From: Styela clava
Taxonomy: Eukaryota; Chordata; Ascidiacea; Stolidobranchia; Styelidae
Reading direction: 5' to 3'
DNA length: 64,000 nucleotides
Assembly: GCF_964204865.1 (NCBI RefSeq)
Contig: NC_135255.1
Location: 12,801,135 to 12,865,134, forward strand
The notes below the pieces were generated by a model. It saw only the letters and a program-made list of their open reading frames with translations, was not told the origin of the DNA and did not search any database. This document shows, one piece after another, positions 62,406 to 64,000 of the stretch. The translations under genes and the position numbers were made by a program. Position 1 is the first letter of the stretch, and the number at the start of each line of letters is the position of its first letter.

Positions 62406-64000
62406 CAGTGGCGGCGCGTCAATAGGGCCAACCGGGGCAATGCCCCGGTTGTTTTTTCGGTATAATAAAAAATATTCGAAAAATACCCCAATATCGGTTG
62501 CACAGACTGTCTACACTAGCCATATTCTCCCGACATGGTTCATTTTTCGCTCGCAAAGCCTTCGCCGAACGTCGACGGGGCGACGCCGATTTTGCCCCGG
62601 TTGCTCATTGTATATCGTATTCTCTCTTTTATCTTCCACTCGCCGCGTTTGTTTTCTGTTTCTTTTACTAAATCATCGGGTCCGATCGGGGCTAGCCCCG
62701 AAATTATGACGACACAATGCCGACGTTTCTTACAACAACGTGTTGACATATTCACGCATTCCTTCTCGTTCGTTGGTTGCTTGAAGAGTTGATAGTTTCC
62801 TCTCCTTCGTTTTTGTCGCTTGCTTCGCTAGTTGAATCAGTTAGAGACCTTTAGTCCATTTGCTTTCGATTTTCCACATTCCTTTTGAGCTCCACACTTC
62901 TTTCCGGCTTCGCATTTCTTAGCCTTAGACCTCATAATGAATGTGGTTGATGCACTACTTCGCACTCCGTTTTCGCAGCTGCCGCTGGAACAAAAATTAG
63001 AGGTACAACGTCTTGGGCCTTATCAACCAAAAGATTGTTCACTGGAACAATCCCATTACGGAGGAAAGCATCGGCGTACATTCTGCGCAGAAACTTGGTA
63101 TAAAAAACACGAATGGTTGTGTTACAGCGAGGACAAAATTGCACTTTTTTGTTTTTATTGCCTACTTTTTGCTACCACCCGTGACTCACGTTGGTGTAAA
63201 TTTGGTTTCAGAGATCTTAAACATCTTTCCCAGCGTGCCAGGGATCATCAATCTTCTATGGAGCATCTGGACAATGCAGTAAAATACCGAACAATCGGAA
63301 ATGTTAATATTGCAGCACAGTTGGATGAAGGACGCGCGTTTTCTATTCGTCGGCACAACCAAAACGTCGAGAAAAACCGCCATGTTCTCGGTCGATTGAT
63401 AGATGTTTTGAAGTTCATTGGTTGTCACGAGCTGTCCCTCCGTGGGCACGATGAACGGGCTGGCTCTTCTAATAGAGGGGTATTTTTGGATATGGTGGAA
63501 TACACCGCATCCCTAGATACAGTATTGAGAGATCATCTTGATGCCGCAACTGTTTCGAAAGGGACATCTAAGGATATTCAAAATGATTTACTCGACTCAA
63601 TGTATAAAATTTATTTACAACATTTGGCTCTGGAAATTGAGAATTGCCAGTTCCTTTCGATTCAGTCTGACGAGACAACTGACATCACGTGCGTTTCCCA
63701 ACTGGCTGTGATTTTTCGGTTTGTGAAAGATGGTAAACCTACCGAGAGATTTCACAGCTTTGTACCAATCGTTGATCGCACGGCTTGCGGGATATCGGCT
63801 GTACTGAAAGAAGTGTTGCAGCCTTACAACGCGAAGTCAAAATTGATAGCTCAAACTTATGACGGCGCGGCAGTCATGAGTGGGTCGAGACATGGTGTTC
63901 AAGTTTATATAAAAGAAGATTTTCCTCATGCGCATTTTTTACATTGTTATGCACACCAATTTAACCTCGTTATTAAAAATATGTGTCTTGATACCCCTCT
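62406..64000 (+). mobile_element. Autonomous hAT element, left part, runs off the window
   Basis: Starts CAGTGGCGGCGCGTCAATAG, a hAT-type terminus, followed by the palindrome CCGGGGCAATGCCCCGG and other subterminal GGGGC/GCCCC motifs (62430-62700). Base composition is clearly richer in G+C than its surroundings. The transposase gene begins about 530 bp in and is open to the last base. The 8 bases before the element are TGTAATAT; the same octamer should follow the right end outside this window. Confidence 0.85.
62937..64000 (+). CDS. ZMYM1-like hAT transposase, 3' end outside window
   Basis: An uninterrupted frame of 354 codons from ATG to the window edge. Order of features: RLGPYQP and W54..C62, FCFYCLLF (71-78) as in TTF-type zinc fingers; KHLSQRARDHQSSMEH (95-110); NIAAQLDE; KNRHVLGRLIDVLKF; LRGHDE; SKGTSKDIQNDLLD, all landmarks of the DUF4371 family. 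The catalytic core shows SDETTD (244-249, first Asp 245), YDGAAVMSG (308-316, second Asp 309) and HCYAHQFNLV (336-345). The C-terminal catalytic Glu and dimerisation region lie beyond the window. No stop or frameshift is seen, so the copy may be active or recently so. Upstream alternative starts cannot be excluded. Confidence 0.92.
   Translation, partial: MNVVDALLRTPFSQLPLEQKLEVQRLGPYQPKDCSLEQSHYGGKHRRTFCAETWYKKHEWLCYSEDKIALFCFYCLLFATTRDSRWCKFGFRDLKHLSQRARDHQSSMEHLDNAVKYRTIGNVNIAAQLDEGRAFSIRRHNQNVEKNRHVLGRLIDVLKFIGCHELSLRGHDERAGSSNRGVFLDMVEYTASLDTVLRDHLDAATVSKGTSKDIQNDLLDSMYKIYLQHLALEIENCQFLSIQSDETTDITCVSQLAVIFRFVKDGKPTERFHSFVPIVDRTACGISAVLKEVLQPYNAKSKLIAQTYDGAAVMSGSRHGVQVYIKEDFPHAHFLHCYAHQFNLVIKNMCLDTP

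Noticed and set aside
1-64000. CRISPR arrays, operons or prokaryotic gene clusters
   Set aside because: No regularly spaced repeats and no ribosome-binding-site-led gene runs; the spliced genes show that this is eukaryotic nuclear DNA.

Overview
This is an AT-rich animal genomic window with spliced genes (GT..AG introns from about 100 bp to 8.5 kb), many short non-autonomous DNA transposons, and no prokaryotic signals. An ascidian tunicate (a Styela-like genome) fits best: base composition, compact genes, a BMP5/6/7/8-class ligand and several secreted proteins without obvious vertebrate-style architecture. This is an inference from style, not proof.

Layout. 1-8441: no gene recognised. 8442-22924 (+): a seven-exon BMP5/6/7/8-type ligand of 660 residues with an 8.5 kb first intron that holds two small transposon-like repeats. 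24127-26222 (+): a three-exon gene for a basic/coiled-coil protein of unknown function. 26630-26931: a hAT remnant. 27443-28381 (-): an intronless KIAA0513-type SBF2-domain gene. 28382-39610: mostly empty of genes; it holds a 654-bp hAT MITE with perfect 8-bp target duplications, a hammerhead-like motif, and a pair of nearly identical 573-bp repeats, the second ending 193 bp before the next gene. 39611-41483 (+): a three-exon secreted protein with an agrin NtA-like domain split by a very lysine-rich segment. 44890-49913 (+): a ten-exon secreted FG-GAP/VCBS-like protein. 52476-52898 (+): a TATA-driven, single-exon, secreted six-cysteine protein that may be IL-17-like. 53520-55842: a decayed retroelement integrase region on the minus strand, interrupted by a 1563-bp foldback element. 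56-62 kb: transposon ends and weak ORFs only. 62406-64000: the left part of an apparently intact hAT element with a ZMYM1-like transposase that runs off the window.

The confident host genes are mainly extracellular: a TGF-beta ligand, an NtA-domain matrix-type protein, a predicted surface FG-GAP protein and a small cytokine-like protein. Nothing shows that they are co-regulated; they are separate transcription units. The most unusual gene is the NtA protein: a laminin-binding-type fold without the rest of agrin, with a polybasic insert and a furin-like RPKR site between its strands. The BMP is also odd, with a 110-residue N-terminal extension before its hydrophobic segment and two candidate cleavage sites.
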